A DNA stretch of 64,000 nt, from the NCBI GenBank assembly GCA_958448515.1, contig CAUDEF010000006.1, positions 1-64,000 of the forward strand, read 5' to 3'. This DNA comes from an uncultured Phascolarctobacterium sp. Its GTDB lineage: Bacteria; Bacillota; Negativicutes; Acidaminococcales; Acidaminococcaceae. The notes under the pieces were generated by a model. It saw only the letters and a program-made list of their open reading frames with translations. It did no database searches and had not been told where the DNA came from. Of the stretch, positions 1-7,167 are shown one piece after another; the stretch's first letter is position 1, and every line of letters starts with the position of its first letter. The position numbers were made by a program, and so were the translations under genes.

Positions 1-150
1 CCAAGTCCTTAATAACCGCTTAATTATTTTGTCCAACTTTTTGGGTGCATATCATGCAGGTTTCCGGCGTTTTTTATTTATGGATTTTTTTCTTATCTTG
101 CGTTATACTTAGGGCATAGTCATAATATTCTGAGTGTGAGGTTGATTAGT

Positions 151-927
151 ATGGAAGAAGCTGTTTTGTTTTCAGTAGAAAATGGTGTTGCTACAATTAC
201 TTTAAATCGGACGAAGAGCTTAAATTCAATGAATGATGCTCTTATTGACGGAATTCATGAAGCACTTGATAGGGTAGAACATGATGATACTGTAAAATGT
301 GTTGTTTTGACAGGCAATGGCAAGGCTTTTTGTGCAGGCGGAGATCTGCCTTTTCTGGAAAGTCTGCAGGATGTGGCTGTTAAAAAGGCATTTATTGCCA
401 AAGTGGGCAATGTGGCAAAAAGAATTACAACTATTGAAAAACCGTTTATTGCTATGGTAAATGGTGTTACTGCCGGAGCAGGAGTAAATCTTATGCTTGC
501 ATGCGACCTTATCTATACTGTATCAAAAGCTAAATTTGCTCAGAGTTTTGCAAAAGTTGGCTTAATTCCTGATTGCGGCGGACTTTTCTTTTTGCCTAAA
601 GCTGTAGGAAGCCATAAAGCAAAAGAGCTTATGTTTACTGCGGATCTTATTGATGCAGAAACAGCTGAAAAAATTGGTATGATTAATCATGTCTGTGATG
701 AGGACAGCATTGCTTCAGAAGTATATGCTATGGCAGAAAAGCTTTCTGCTGGTGCTCCTTTGGCAATTGGTCTTATCAAAAAATACTTAAATAATAATAC
801 TCTGACTTTAGACGATGTACTTACCATAGAAGAAACAACGCAGCCGCTTTTGATGTCTTCAAAAGATTCTCAGGAAGGTATTGCTGCATTTAAAGAAAAA
901 AGAACACCTGTTTTTTGTGGTAAATAA
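151..927 (+). CDS. Enoyl-CoA hydratase/isomerase (crotonase) family protein
   Basis: A 258-residue crotonase-fold acyl-CoA enzyme. The family signature is present: an oxyanion-hole segment CAGGDL near residue 62 and AGAGVNLMLACDL near 115. Canonical hydratases have a glutamate in the GGGxEL segment and another in the QPE segment. Here these read GAGVNL and QSFAK, so both hydratase glutamates appear to be missing. The following segment GLIPDCGG carries an aspartate at the place used by isomerases such as PaaG and ECI, so an isomerase role is more likely than hydration (inference). The start is ATG 151 with GAGG upstream; an in-frame GTG at 136 is less likely. It is a single-gene unit closed by a strong terminator. 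Confidence 0.85.
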   Translation: MEEAVLFSVENGVATITLNRTKSLNSMNDALIDGIHEALDRVEHDDTVKCVVLTGNGKAFCAGGDLPFLESLQDVAVKKAFIAKVGNVAKRITTIEKPFIAMVNGVTAGAGVNLMLACDLIYTVSKAKFAQSFAKVGLIPDCGGLFFLPKAVGSHKAKELMFTADLIDAETAEKIGMINHVCDEDSIASEVYAMAEKLSAGAPLAIGLIKKYLNNNTLTLDDVLTIEETTQPLLMSSKDSQEGIAAFKEKRTPVFCGK

Positions 928-931
928 AGTT

Positions 932-971
932 AAATAAACGAAATCGTTAATCGGTTTCGTTTATTTTTTTT
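932..971 (+). terminator. Rho-independent terminator after the crotonase gene
   Basis: A 12-bp perfect stem pairs 932-943 with 955-966 and runs into a T-rich tract to about 971. It lies 5 bases after the crotonase stop codon. Confidence 0.88.
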
Positions 972-982
972 TAGAAATGTTG

Positions 983-988
983 TATAAT
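983..988 (+). promoter_or_regulatory. Probable -10 box of the M50-trpS-scpAB operon
   Basis: A perfect TATAAT preceded directly by TG. The expected -35 position (about 960-965, TTTATT) lies inside the 3' arm of the preceding terminator, so terminator and promoter appear to be interlocked. The -35 match is weak, so the call rests on the -10 box and its position 28 bases before the start codon. Confidence 0.5.
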
Positions 989-1015
989 TGTAGCATTGAT
1001 ATAATGGAGGTTATT

Positions 1016-1636
1016 ATGTTAGATTTTGACACAATGATATACCGTATACCAGCGTTACTTTTTGCTATTTCTATCCATGAATATGCTCATGCTCAGTGTG
1101 CTGACAGTATGGGAGATCCAACTCCTAAAATGATGGGTAGGCTCACATTTAATCCTATGGCGCATCTGGATCCGATTGGTGCACTTTTGCTGATTGTGGC
1201 TGGTTTTGGCTGGGCAAAGCCTGTTGCTATAAATACTGCTAATTTCAGAAACAGAAAAGAAGGAACTATTAAAGTTTCTCTGGCTGGTCCTGCGGCTAAT
1301 TTGTTTTTATGCTTTTTAGCTGCTGTGATGGCAGCAGTAATGAAAAAGTTTGGTATATTGTCTGATGGTGTATATCAGCTTTTACTTTGGATGCAGCTAT
1401 ACAACGTATGGTTTGCTTTTTTCAATTTGCTGCCTATTCCGCCGCTTGACGGTTCAAGACTGGTTTCTGAGTTATTGCCGCCCAAAACTGCTTATCAGTT
1501 TGATAATTTTGTTGGTCAATATGGTTTTTATATATTACTTTTACTTGTTTTTACCGGTATCATAAGTATGATTATTAATCCGTTGGCAGGTATGTATATG
1601 CTGATAGTAAATTCTATTTTAGGCATATTCTTTTAA
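1016..1636 (+). CDS. M50-family membrane zinc metalloprotease (site-2 protease type)
   Basis: A 206-residue integral membrane protease of the short bacterial site-2 protease type, with no PDZ domain. The zinc-binding motif HEYAH lies near residue 21 and the second metal-binding motif LLPIPPLDGSRL near 142, with hydrophobic helices around both. Family members cut transmembrane segments inside the membrane; the substrate cannot be told from sequence. Upstream in-frame ATGs exist at 977 and 1004, but GGAGG at 1006-1010 sits ideally before ATG 1016 and the -10 box overlaps the longer version. It is the first gene of a ten-gene operon, 27 bases before trpS, a common neighbour in Bacillota. Confidence 0.88.
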   Translation: MLDFDTMIYRIPALLFAISIHEYAHAQCADSMGDPTPKMMGRLTFNPMAHLDPIGALLLIVAGFGWAKPVAINTANFRNRKEGTIKVSLAGPAANLFLCFLAAVMAAVMKKFGILSDGVYQLLLWMQLYNVWFAFFNLLPIPPLDGSRLVSELLPPKTAYQFDNFVGQYGFYILLLLVFTGIISMIINPLAGMYMLIVNSILGIFF

Positions 1637-1663
1637 TATTTAATAAATAAAGGGGTTTTAGTT

Positions 1664-2656
1664 ATGAACAAGGGTAGAATTTTTAGTGGAATGCAGCCGT
1701 CTGGACGTTTCCATTTAGGTAATTATATGGGAGCATTGGAAAACTGGGTTCGTCTGCAGCATGAATATGAATGCTTTTTCTCTATTGTAGACTTGCATGC
1801 TTTGACTTCTTCTTATGCTGATACATCTAAATTACAGGAAAATATTATGGAGATGGCCATTGACTGGTTGAGTGCCGGACTTGATCCTGAGAAAAACGTA
1901 ATTTTTGTTCAGTCTCATGTTAAAGAACACAGTGAACTGGCTCTTTTGTTAGGCATGATGACTCCGCTTTCCTGGCTGGAACGTGTACCGACCTATAAGG
2001 ATAAAATTCAGAATTTAAGCGCGCAGGGTAAGGATTTGCATACCTATGGTTTCCTTGGTTATCCTGTTTTAATGGCTGCTGATATCATTTTGTATAAAGC
2101 TACCTGTGTACCTGTAGGTGAAGATCAGTCTGCTCATCTTGAATTAACTCGAGAAATACTTCGTCGTTTTAATTATCTGTACAAAAAAGAAGTATTCCCT
2201 GAACCGCAGGCGGTTTATTCAAAAGCTAAAGTTTTACCTGGCATTGATGGAAGAAAGATGTCTAAATCTTACGGTAATACCATTCCTTTCGGTGCTTCTC
2301 CTGAGGAACTGACTGCCAAGGTAAAAATGATGACAACAGATCCCAAACGTATTAAAAAGACTGATCCTGGCGATCCGGAAGTTTGTATCGTATATCAGTT
2401 CCAAAAAGTATTTAATACAGAAGAAAGTGCTGAAATTGCAGCAAAATGCCGCGCCGGTGAAATTGGCTGCGTACAATGTAAAAAATGTCTTGCTGAAAAG
2501 ATGAATTGCATGCTGGCTGATATTCATGCTAAACGTGAAGAATTGTCTAAAAAACCTGGTTACATTAAAGAAGTACTGGAGTATGGTGAAAAGCGTGCAC
2601 GTTTAGAGGCAGAGAAAAACATGGCTGAGATTAAAGCGGCTATGAATGTTCTCTGA
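1664..2656 (+). CDS. trpS: Tryptophanyl-tRNA synthetase
   Basis: A 330-residue class I aminoacyl-tRNA synthetase that charges tRNA-Trp. The HIGH-type motif reads HLGN (about residues 17-20, after GMQPSGRF) and the KMSKS motif is complete in GRKMSKSYGN near 198. The length matches bacterial TrpS. GGGG lies a few bases before ATG 1664. No T-box or other leader fits in the 27-base gap, so expression probably follows the operon. scpA begins 2 bases after its stop, and ScpA/ScpB next to TrpS is a familiar order in Bacillota. Confidence 0.97.
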   Translation: MNKGRIFSGMQPSGRFHLGNYMGALENWVRLQHEYECFFSIVDLHALTSSYADTSKLQENIMEMAIDWLSAGLDPEKNVIFVQSHVKEHSELALLLGMMTPLSWLERVPTYKDKIQNLSAQGKDLHTYGFLGYPVLMAADIILYKATCVPVGEDQSAHLELTREILRRFNYLYKKEVFPEPQAVYSKAKVLPGIDGRKMSKSYGNTIPFGASPEELTAKVKMMTTDPKRIKKTDPGDPEVCIVYQFQKVFNTEESAEIAAKCRAGEIGCVQCKKCLAEKMNCMLADIHAKREELSKKPGYIKEVLEYGEKRARLEAEKNMAEIKAAMNVL

Positions 2657-2658
2657 TA

Positions 2659-3366
2659 ATGTCTGCTTTAGCTATAAAATTAAATGTGTTTGAAGGACCG
2701 CTGGATCTTTTGATGCATTTAATTGAAAAGAACAAAATAGATATTTATGATATTCCTATAGTTGAAATAACTGAGCAGTATATTGCTTATTTGCAGGAAT
2801 TAAGTGAATTTGATATTGAACTGGCAAGCCAGTTTCTTGTTATGGCGGCAACGCTTATGCAAATCAAATCGCGTATGCTTTTACCAAAAAATACTGCTGA
2901 TGAAGATGAAGAAACGGATCCAAGGCAGTTTTTGATAGAGATGCTTATTGAGTACCGAAAAATAAAACAGGTTGCAGCAAAATTATTGGAAATGAAAGCT
3001 AATGCTGATAAAGTGCTTTGGCGTAATCCAATGTTTGAAGGTGTCTGCGAGTACAAAATAGCGTCTTACTCTTTGGAAGATTTATTAAGGGCTTATATAA
3101 ATATAGATAACAGTGAAAGTAAAGATGTTGCCTATATACGGCCGCAAGCATTCAGTGTTAAGGACAAAATGGAAGATATTCTTAAAAAACTGCATAGAAG
3201 TAATCATGGTTTTCTGTTAAGTGAATTGTTTATTACTGGTGCAAAGAGTGAGAAAATAGCTTCTTTTTTGGGTGTTTTGGAATTGCTGAAGCTTGGTCTT
3301 ATATCCATCAGCCAGTCAGAGCGGTTTGCTCCTATCTATATTTTGAAAAAACATGGTGATGAATGA
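2659..3366 (+). CDS. scpA: Segregation and condensation protein A
   Basis: A 235-residue kleisin subunit of the SMC-ScpAB condensin, which compacts and separates chromosomes. The N-terminal segment FEGPLDLLMHLIEKNKIDI (from about residue 11) and the following IPIVEITEQY are ScpA hallmarks. The C-terminal winged-helix part (about 170-230) is where kleisins bind the SMC head. It starts 2 bases after the trpS stop and overlaps scpB by 4 bases, implying translational coupling of the two partners. Confidence 0.96.
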   Translation: MSALAIKLNVFEGPLDLLMHLIEKNKIDIYDIPIVEITEQYIAYLQELSEFDIELASQFLVMAATLMQIKSRMLLPKNTADEDEETDPRQFLIEMLIEYRKIKQVAAKLLEMKANADKVLWRNPMFEGVCEYKIASYSLEDLLRAYINIDNSESKDVAYIRPQAFSVKDKMEDILKKLHRSNHGFLLSELFITGAKSEKIASFLGVLELLKLGLISISQSERFAPIYILKKHGDE

Positions 3367-3926
3367 TGTATTTTGATAAACTGGTTGGAGCTTTAGAGGC
3401 AGTTTTGTTTGCCGCAGGTGAGCCATTATCAGTTGCTGAAATTGCTGATTACCTGCATATTGAAAAATCTCAGGTATGGAATTTGTTTTCTGCTCTGAAA
3501 AAAGAATACGAAAATGAAACCAGAGGGCTGATGCTTCGAGAAGTTAACGGCAAATTTCAGCTTGTAACAAAGCCGGCATATTATGAGTATCTTACCGGAT
3601 TATGTAAGACTAAAGAAATTAAGCTTTCCAATGCGGCAATGGAAACGCTCTCTATCATCGCTTTAAAGCAGCCGGTAACTCGTGCTGAAATAGAAAATAT
3701 ACGCGGCGTAAAAGCTGAAAAAGTAGTTAATACTCTGCTTGATCTTGAACTGATAACTGAAGCTGGCAGAAAGAAGTCCATAGGCAATCCGATACTGTAT
3801 GCAACTACTGATAAGTTTTTGACGGTATTTGGACTGACTGATTTGAATGCATTGCCAATGCCTGACGTTGCTGCTGATGAGATATCAGAAGAAAACATAC
3901 AGCAGGAGCTGCTGACTAAAGAATAA
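3363..3926 (+). CDS. scpB: Segregation and condensation protein B
   Basis: A 187-residue partner of ScpA with two winged-helix domains. Recognisable segments are ALEAVLFAAGEPLS at the N-terminus and ALKQPVTRAEIENIRGV near residue 100. It binds the central part of the kleisin ScpA. It overlaps scpA by 4 bases; a second ATG at 3366 is an equally good start. The acidic C-terminal tail (about 170-187) is typical of ScpB proteins. Confidence 0.96.
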   Translation: MMYFDKLVGALEAVLFAAGEPLSVAEIADYLHIEKSQVWNLFSALKKEYENETRGLMLREVNGKFQLVTKPAYYEYLTGLCKTKEIKLSNAAMETLSIIALKQPVTRAEIENIRGVKAEKVVNTLLDLELITEAGRKKSIGNPILYATTDKFLTVFGLTDLNALPMPDVAADEISEENIQQELLTKE

Positions 3927-3939
3927 AGGAATTTAATTT

Positions 3940-4665
3940 ATGGAAGAACGTTTACAAAAGATTCTGGCTTCTGCCGGGATAGCATCACGTCGTGAAGCTG
4001 AAAAAATTATTTTAGCCGGACGTGTAAAAGTTAATGGCAAGCTTGTAAATGAGCTGGGCTGCAAATTTGATCCGCAAAAGTGCAGAATTACTGTTGATGG
4101 AAAATCAATTACCCAGGAAGCCAAAGCTTATTATCTTTTTTATAAACCTCGTGGAGTCGTTACAACAATGGCTGATCCGCAAAAGCGCAGAACAGTTGCA
4201 GACTTTATGAAAGATTTGCCTGAAAGAGTGTTTCCTGTAGGCAGGCTCGATTATAATACTGAAGGACTGCTGTTAATGACCAATGATGGAGATTTGGCAC
4301 AAAAGCTGATGCATCCAAGTCATGAGGTTAATAAAACTTATGTAGTTAAAGTTCCGGGCATTGTTCCGCAGGAAAAGTTTGATCTGCTTCGCATGGGTGT
4401 AAAACTGGAAGATGGTGTTACAGCTCCGGCAATTGTAAATTTAAGAACTTATGATTATGAGAAGAATTATACTGTTTTTGATATTACAATTCATGAAGGT
4501 AAGAACAGACAAGTACGCAGAATGTGTGACTTTATTGGTTTTCCTGTGCGCGATTTAAAAAGAATTAAGCTTGGTCCGCTGACTTTAAGCGTATTAACAA
4601 AAGGAAAATTCAGAAAGCTGGAGCCTCAGGAACTGGCTGAACTGAAACGGGCTGCTGAAATATGA
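3940..4665 (+). CDS. rluB: 23S rRNA pseudouridine synthase, RluB/RsuA family
   Basis: A 241-residue pseudouridine synthase. An N-terminal S4 RNA-binding domain (RLQKILASAGIASRREAEK, residues 4-22) is followed by the catalytic domain. The catalytic aspartate lies in GRLDYNTEGLLLMTNDG near residue 103, and KNRQVRRM is the C-terminal family motif. Position after scpB is the typical setting for B. subtilis RluB, which modifies the 23S rRNA around helix 89. RsuA-like specificity cannot be excluded by eye. AAGGAA precedes ATG 3940, and the 3' end overlaps the next gene by 4 bases. Confidence 0.93.
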   Translation: MEERLQKILASAGIASRREAEKIILAGRVKVNGKLVNELGCKFDPQKCRITVDGKSITQEAKAYYLFYKPRGVVTTMADPQKRRTVADFMKDLPERVFPVGRLDYNTEGLLLMTNDGDLAQKLMHPSHEVNKTYVVKVPGIVPQEKFDLLRMGVKLEDGVTAPAIVNLRTYDYEKNYTVFDITIHEGKNRQVRRMCDFIGFPVRDLKRIKLGPLTLSVLTKGKFRKLEPQELAELKRAAEI

Positions 4666-5894
4666 ATAAAGTATTAATTGTAGGTGGCGGAGCGGCAGGA
4701 CTTATGGCAGGTATTACTGCTGCTCAAAATGGCTGTTCTGTCAGTATTTTTGAAAAAATGCGTATTCCCGGTAAAAAGATGCTTATTACTGGCAAAGGAA
4801 GATGCAATATAACTAATGTATGTGAATTACAGGATTTTATAAAAAATATTCCTGGCAATGGCAAATTCTTAAACAGTGCCCTGCGTTCTTTTACTAACGA
4901 TGATGTTGTAGAATTTTTCAATACTAATGGGCTTACAACTAAAGTGGAACGAGGCGGGCGCATTTTTCCCTGCAGTGACAGTGCAAAGGATGTTGTTGAC
5001 ACGCTGGTTAAACTTTTTACTGCTGCAGGCGGTAAACTTATTACTGATAATAAAGTTTTGGAAATTATTGTTGATAATGGACGTGCAGTTGGCATAAAAA
5101 CAGTCAACGGTCAATTTATGGGTGATAAAGTTATTTTGTGTGCCGGTGGTGCTTCATACCCTGGAACAGGCAGTGACGGAAGCGGTGCAAAACTGGCACA
5201 AAAAACAGGGCACACAGTAGTTCCTTTAAAACCATCATTAGTGCCGCTGGTAAGTGATTATCCATACCTGGAAGACTTGCAGGGGTTGTCTTTACGTAAT
5301 GTAAATGTTACCCTTACTGCAGATGGAAAAAAACTGGCGGCTGAATTTGGTGAAATGTTATTTACTCACTATGGTGTTTCAGGTCCTGTTGTATTATCTC
5401 TCAGTAATACAGCTGCCAAAGCTGTGGATGCAGGTAAGGAAGTAGAACTTGTTATTGATCTGAAGCCTGCTTTAAACAACGAAAAACTTGATGCACGTAT
5501 TCAGAGAGATTTTAATCTTTACAGCCGCAAACAGCTGGCAAATGGTCTTAAAGATTTGTTGCCTCAGAGCATGATTCCGGTTGTATGTGATATGGCATTT
5601 TTAGATGAAAATAAATTTATTAACCAGATTTCCAAAGAGGAAAGAAGACGTTTGCTTGATACAGTAAAAAATTTCCGCGTTCCTATTGTTGGAACCAGAC
5701 CATTGTCTGAAGCTATAGTAACAGCTGGTGGAGTTTCGGTAAAAGAAATAAATCCTAAAACAATGGAATCTAAAATTATTAAAAATCTTTATTTTGCCGG
5801 TGAAGTTATGGACGTAGACGGATACACTGGCGGATTTAATTTGCAGGCAGCTTTTTCTACCGGCTATGCTGCCGGATTGTCTGCATCAATGTAA
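4662..5894 (+). CDS. HI0933/YhiN-family FAD-dependent flavoprotein
   Basis: A 410-residue flavoprotein of the HI0933 family (BaiN-like NAD(P)/FAD oxidoreductases). The N-terminal dinucleotide fold reads VGGGAAGLMAGI (about 7-18), followed by the family segment PGKKMLITGKGRCNITN (about 36-52). The C-terminal GEVMDVDGYTGGFNLQAAF closes the FAD site. The physiological substrate of the family is largely undefined. It overlaps rluB by an ATGA junction. The location between rluB and cmk is a common syntenic position in Bacillota. Confidence 0.9.
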   Translation: MNKVLIVGGGAAGLMAGITAAQNGCSVSIFEKMRIPGKKMLITGKGRCNITNVCELQDFIKNIPGNGKFLNSALRSFTNDDVVEFFNTNGLTTKVERGGRIFPCSDSAKDVVDTLVKLFTAAGGKLITDNKVLEIIVDNGRAVGIKTVNGQFMGDKVILCAGGASYPGTGSDGSGAKLAQKTGHTVVPLKPSLVPLVSDYPYLEDLQGLSLRNVNVTLTADGKKLAAEFGEMLFTHYGVSGPVVLSLSNTAAKAVDAGKEVELVIDLKPALNNEKLDARIQRDFNLYSRKQLANGLKDLLPQSMIPVVCDMAFLDENKFINQISKEERRRLLDTVKNFRVPIVGTRPLSEAIVTAGGVSVKEINPKTMESKIIKNLYFAGEVMDVDGYTGGFNLQAAFSTGYAAGLSASM

Positions 5895-5907
5895 GGGTGA
5901 TAATTTG

Positions 5908-6594
5908 ATGGCAAAAAAATTAGTTGTGGCAATAGATGGACCTGCTGGTGCCGGTAAAAGTACTATAGCAAAAATTGTTGCAGAAAAGCTGGGATATGCG
6001 TATATTGATACCGGTGCTATGTATCGCAGTGTTACATGGAAGTTTTTGCAAACTGGTGCTTCTTTTGATGAACTGTTCATAAGTCAGTTGGCAAGAACCA
6101 TGATTATTGAGTTTAAACCTGAAGCTAATGTCAACAGAGTTTTTGTTGATGGAACAGAGGTTACGGAAGCTATAAGAAGCAGTGAAGTAACAAAAAATGT
6201 ATCGAAAGTAGCTGCTATCGGAGATGTTCGCGAAGCAATGGTAGAACAACAGCGCCGTATGGGTATCAGAGGCGGTGTTCTGATGGATGGCAGAGATATT
6301 GGAACTGTTGTTTTTCCGAACGCAGATATTAAACTTTTTCTGACTGCAAGTGTTGACGAAAGAGCCTTACGCAGATACAAAGAACTTGTTGCCAAAGGCG
6401 ATAATGTTGATCTTGAACAGCTCAAAGAAGAGATTGCATTACGTGACAAACAGGACAGTGAAAGAGAAATAAGCCCTTTGAAACAGGCTGATGATGCTTT
6501 GCTTCTTGATACATCTGATATGACTATTGCTGAAGTAGCAGAGTATATTATCAGTCTTGTGCAGGAGAAAGAAAATGATTTACGCAGTATGTAA
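5908..6594 (+). CDS. cmk: Cytidylate kinase
   Basis: A 228-residue nucleoside monophosphate kinase converting (d)CMP to (d)CDP. The P-loop is IDGPAGAGKST near residue 8 and the substrate segment DTGAMYRSVTW near 33; MDGRDIGTVVFPNADIKLFL is another Cmk hallmark. ATG 5908 with AAGGGTGAT upstream is chosen over an in-frame ATG at 5866 inside the preceding gene, because the P-loop would otherwise sit too far from the N-terminus. The 3' end overlaps plsC by 20 bases. Confidence 0.96.
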   Translation: MAKKLVVAIDGPAGAGKSTIAKIVAEKLGYAYIDTGAMYRSVTWKFLQTGASFDELFISQLARTMIIEFKPEANVNRVFVDGTEVTEAIRSSEVTKNVSKVAAIGDVREAMVEQQRRMGIRGGVLMDGRDIGTVVFPNADIKLFLTASVDERALRRYKELVAKGDNVDLEQLKEEIALRDKQDSEREISPLKQADDALLLDTSDMTIAEVAEYIISLVQEKENDLRSM

Positions 6595-7165
6595 GGTTAT
6601 TTTAAAGATTATTTTTAAGATTTTCATTCGTCTGGAAGTGCATGGAACTGAAAATATACCAAAAAATGGACCTGTAGTTGTTGCCAGCAACCATCTCAGC
6701 CTTCTTGATCCTCCTGTAATAGGTACGGCTGCCAGCAGAAAAGTTCATTTTATGGCTAAACAGGAGCTTTTTGTACCGATATTAGGCGATATCTATAAGA
6801 TATTGGGAGCTTTTCCTGTAAAACGCGGCGGAGCAGATAGGGCTGCGATAAAACATGGTATTGAGATACTGCAAAGCAATAAAGTGCTGGCTATTTTTCC
6901 GGAAGGCACACGCAGTAAAACCGGAAAATTGGGTAAAGCTGAACCAGGCGCGTTAATGATGGCAAGTAAGGCTAATGCTGTTATTGTACCAACATGTGTT
7001 ATCGGTACAGATATTAAAAGATGCGGTAAATTATGGCCTAAAGTTAAAGTTTGTTTTGGCAAGCCATTATATTTTCCTGAAAACGAACCTGTAACTAAAG
7101 AATTATTAAAAACGATGACTGATCAATTAATGGTAGAAATTGCCAAATTGCAGAAAGGTGCGTAA
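6575..7165 (+). CDS. plsC: 1-acyl-sn-glycerol-3-phosphate acyltransferase
   Basis: A 196-residue membrane-associated acyltransferase that adds the second acyl chain in phosphatidate synthesis. The HX4D catalytic motif is NHLSLLD near residue 42, and the phosphate-binding motif FPEGTRSK lies near 108. ATG 6575 has AGGAG a few bases upstream inside cmk; a TGT-containing longer frame from 6557 lacks this support. It works with PlsY, encoded in the same window at 13.6 kb. It ends 2 bases before ispH-rpsA. Confidence 0.93.
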   Translation: MIYAVCKVILKIIFKIFIRLEVHGTENIPKNGPVVVASNHLSLLDPPVIGTAASRKVHFMAKQELFVPILGDIYKILGAFPVKRGGADRAAIKHGIEILQSNKVLAIFPEGTRSKTGKLGKAEPGALMMASKANAVIVPTCVIGTDIKRCGKLWPKVKVCFGKPLYFPENEPVTKELLKTMTDQLMVEIAKLQKGA

Positions 7166-7167
7166 GC

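Noticed and set aside
1..135. Possible regulatory RNA or end of an upstream gene at the window start
   Set aside because: Only weak short inverted repeats and a marginal promoter (TATACT at 104-109) are visible; no coding frame or known RNA motif.
4724..5107. A 127-codon antisense frame opposite the HI0933-type gene
   Set aside because: The opposite strand has a complete, motif-bearing gene; composition is that of an antisense shadow.
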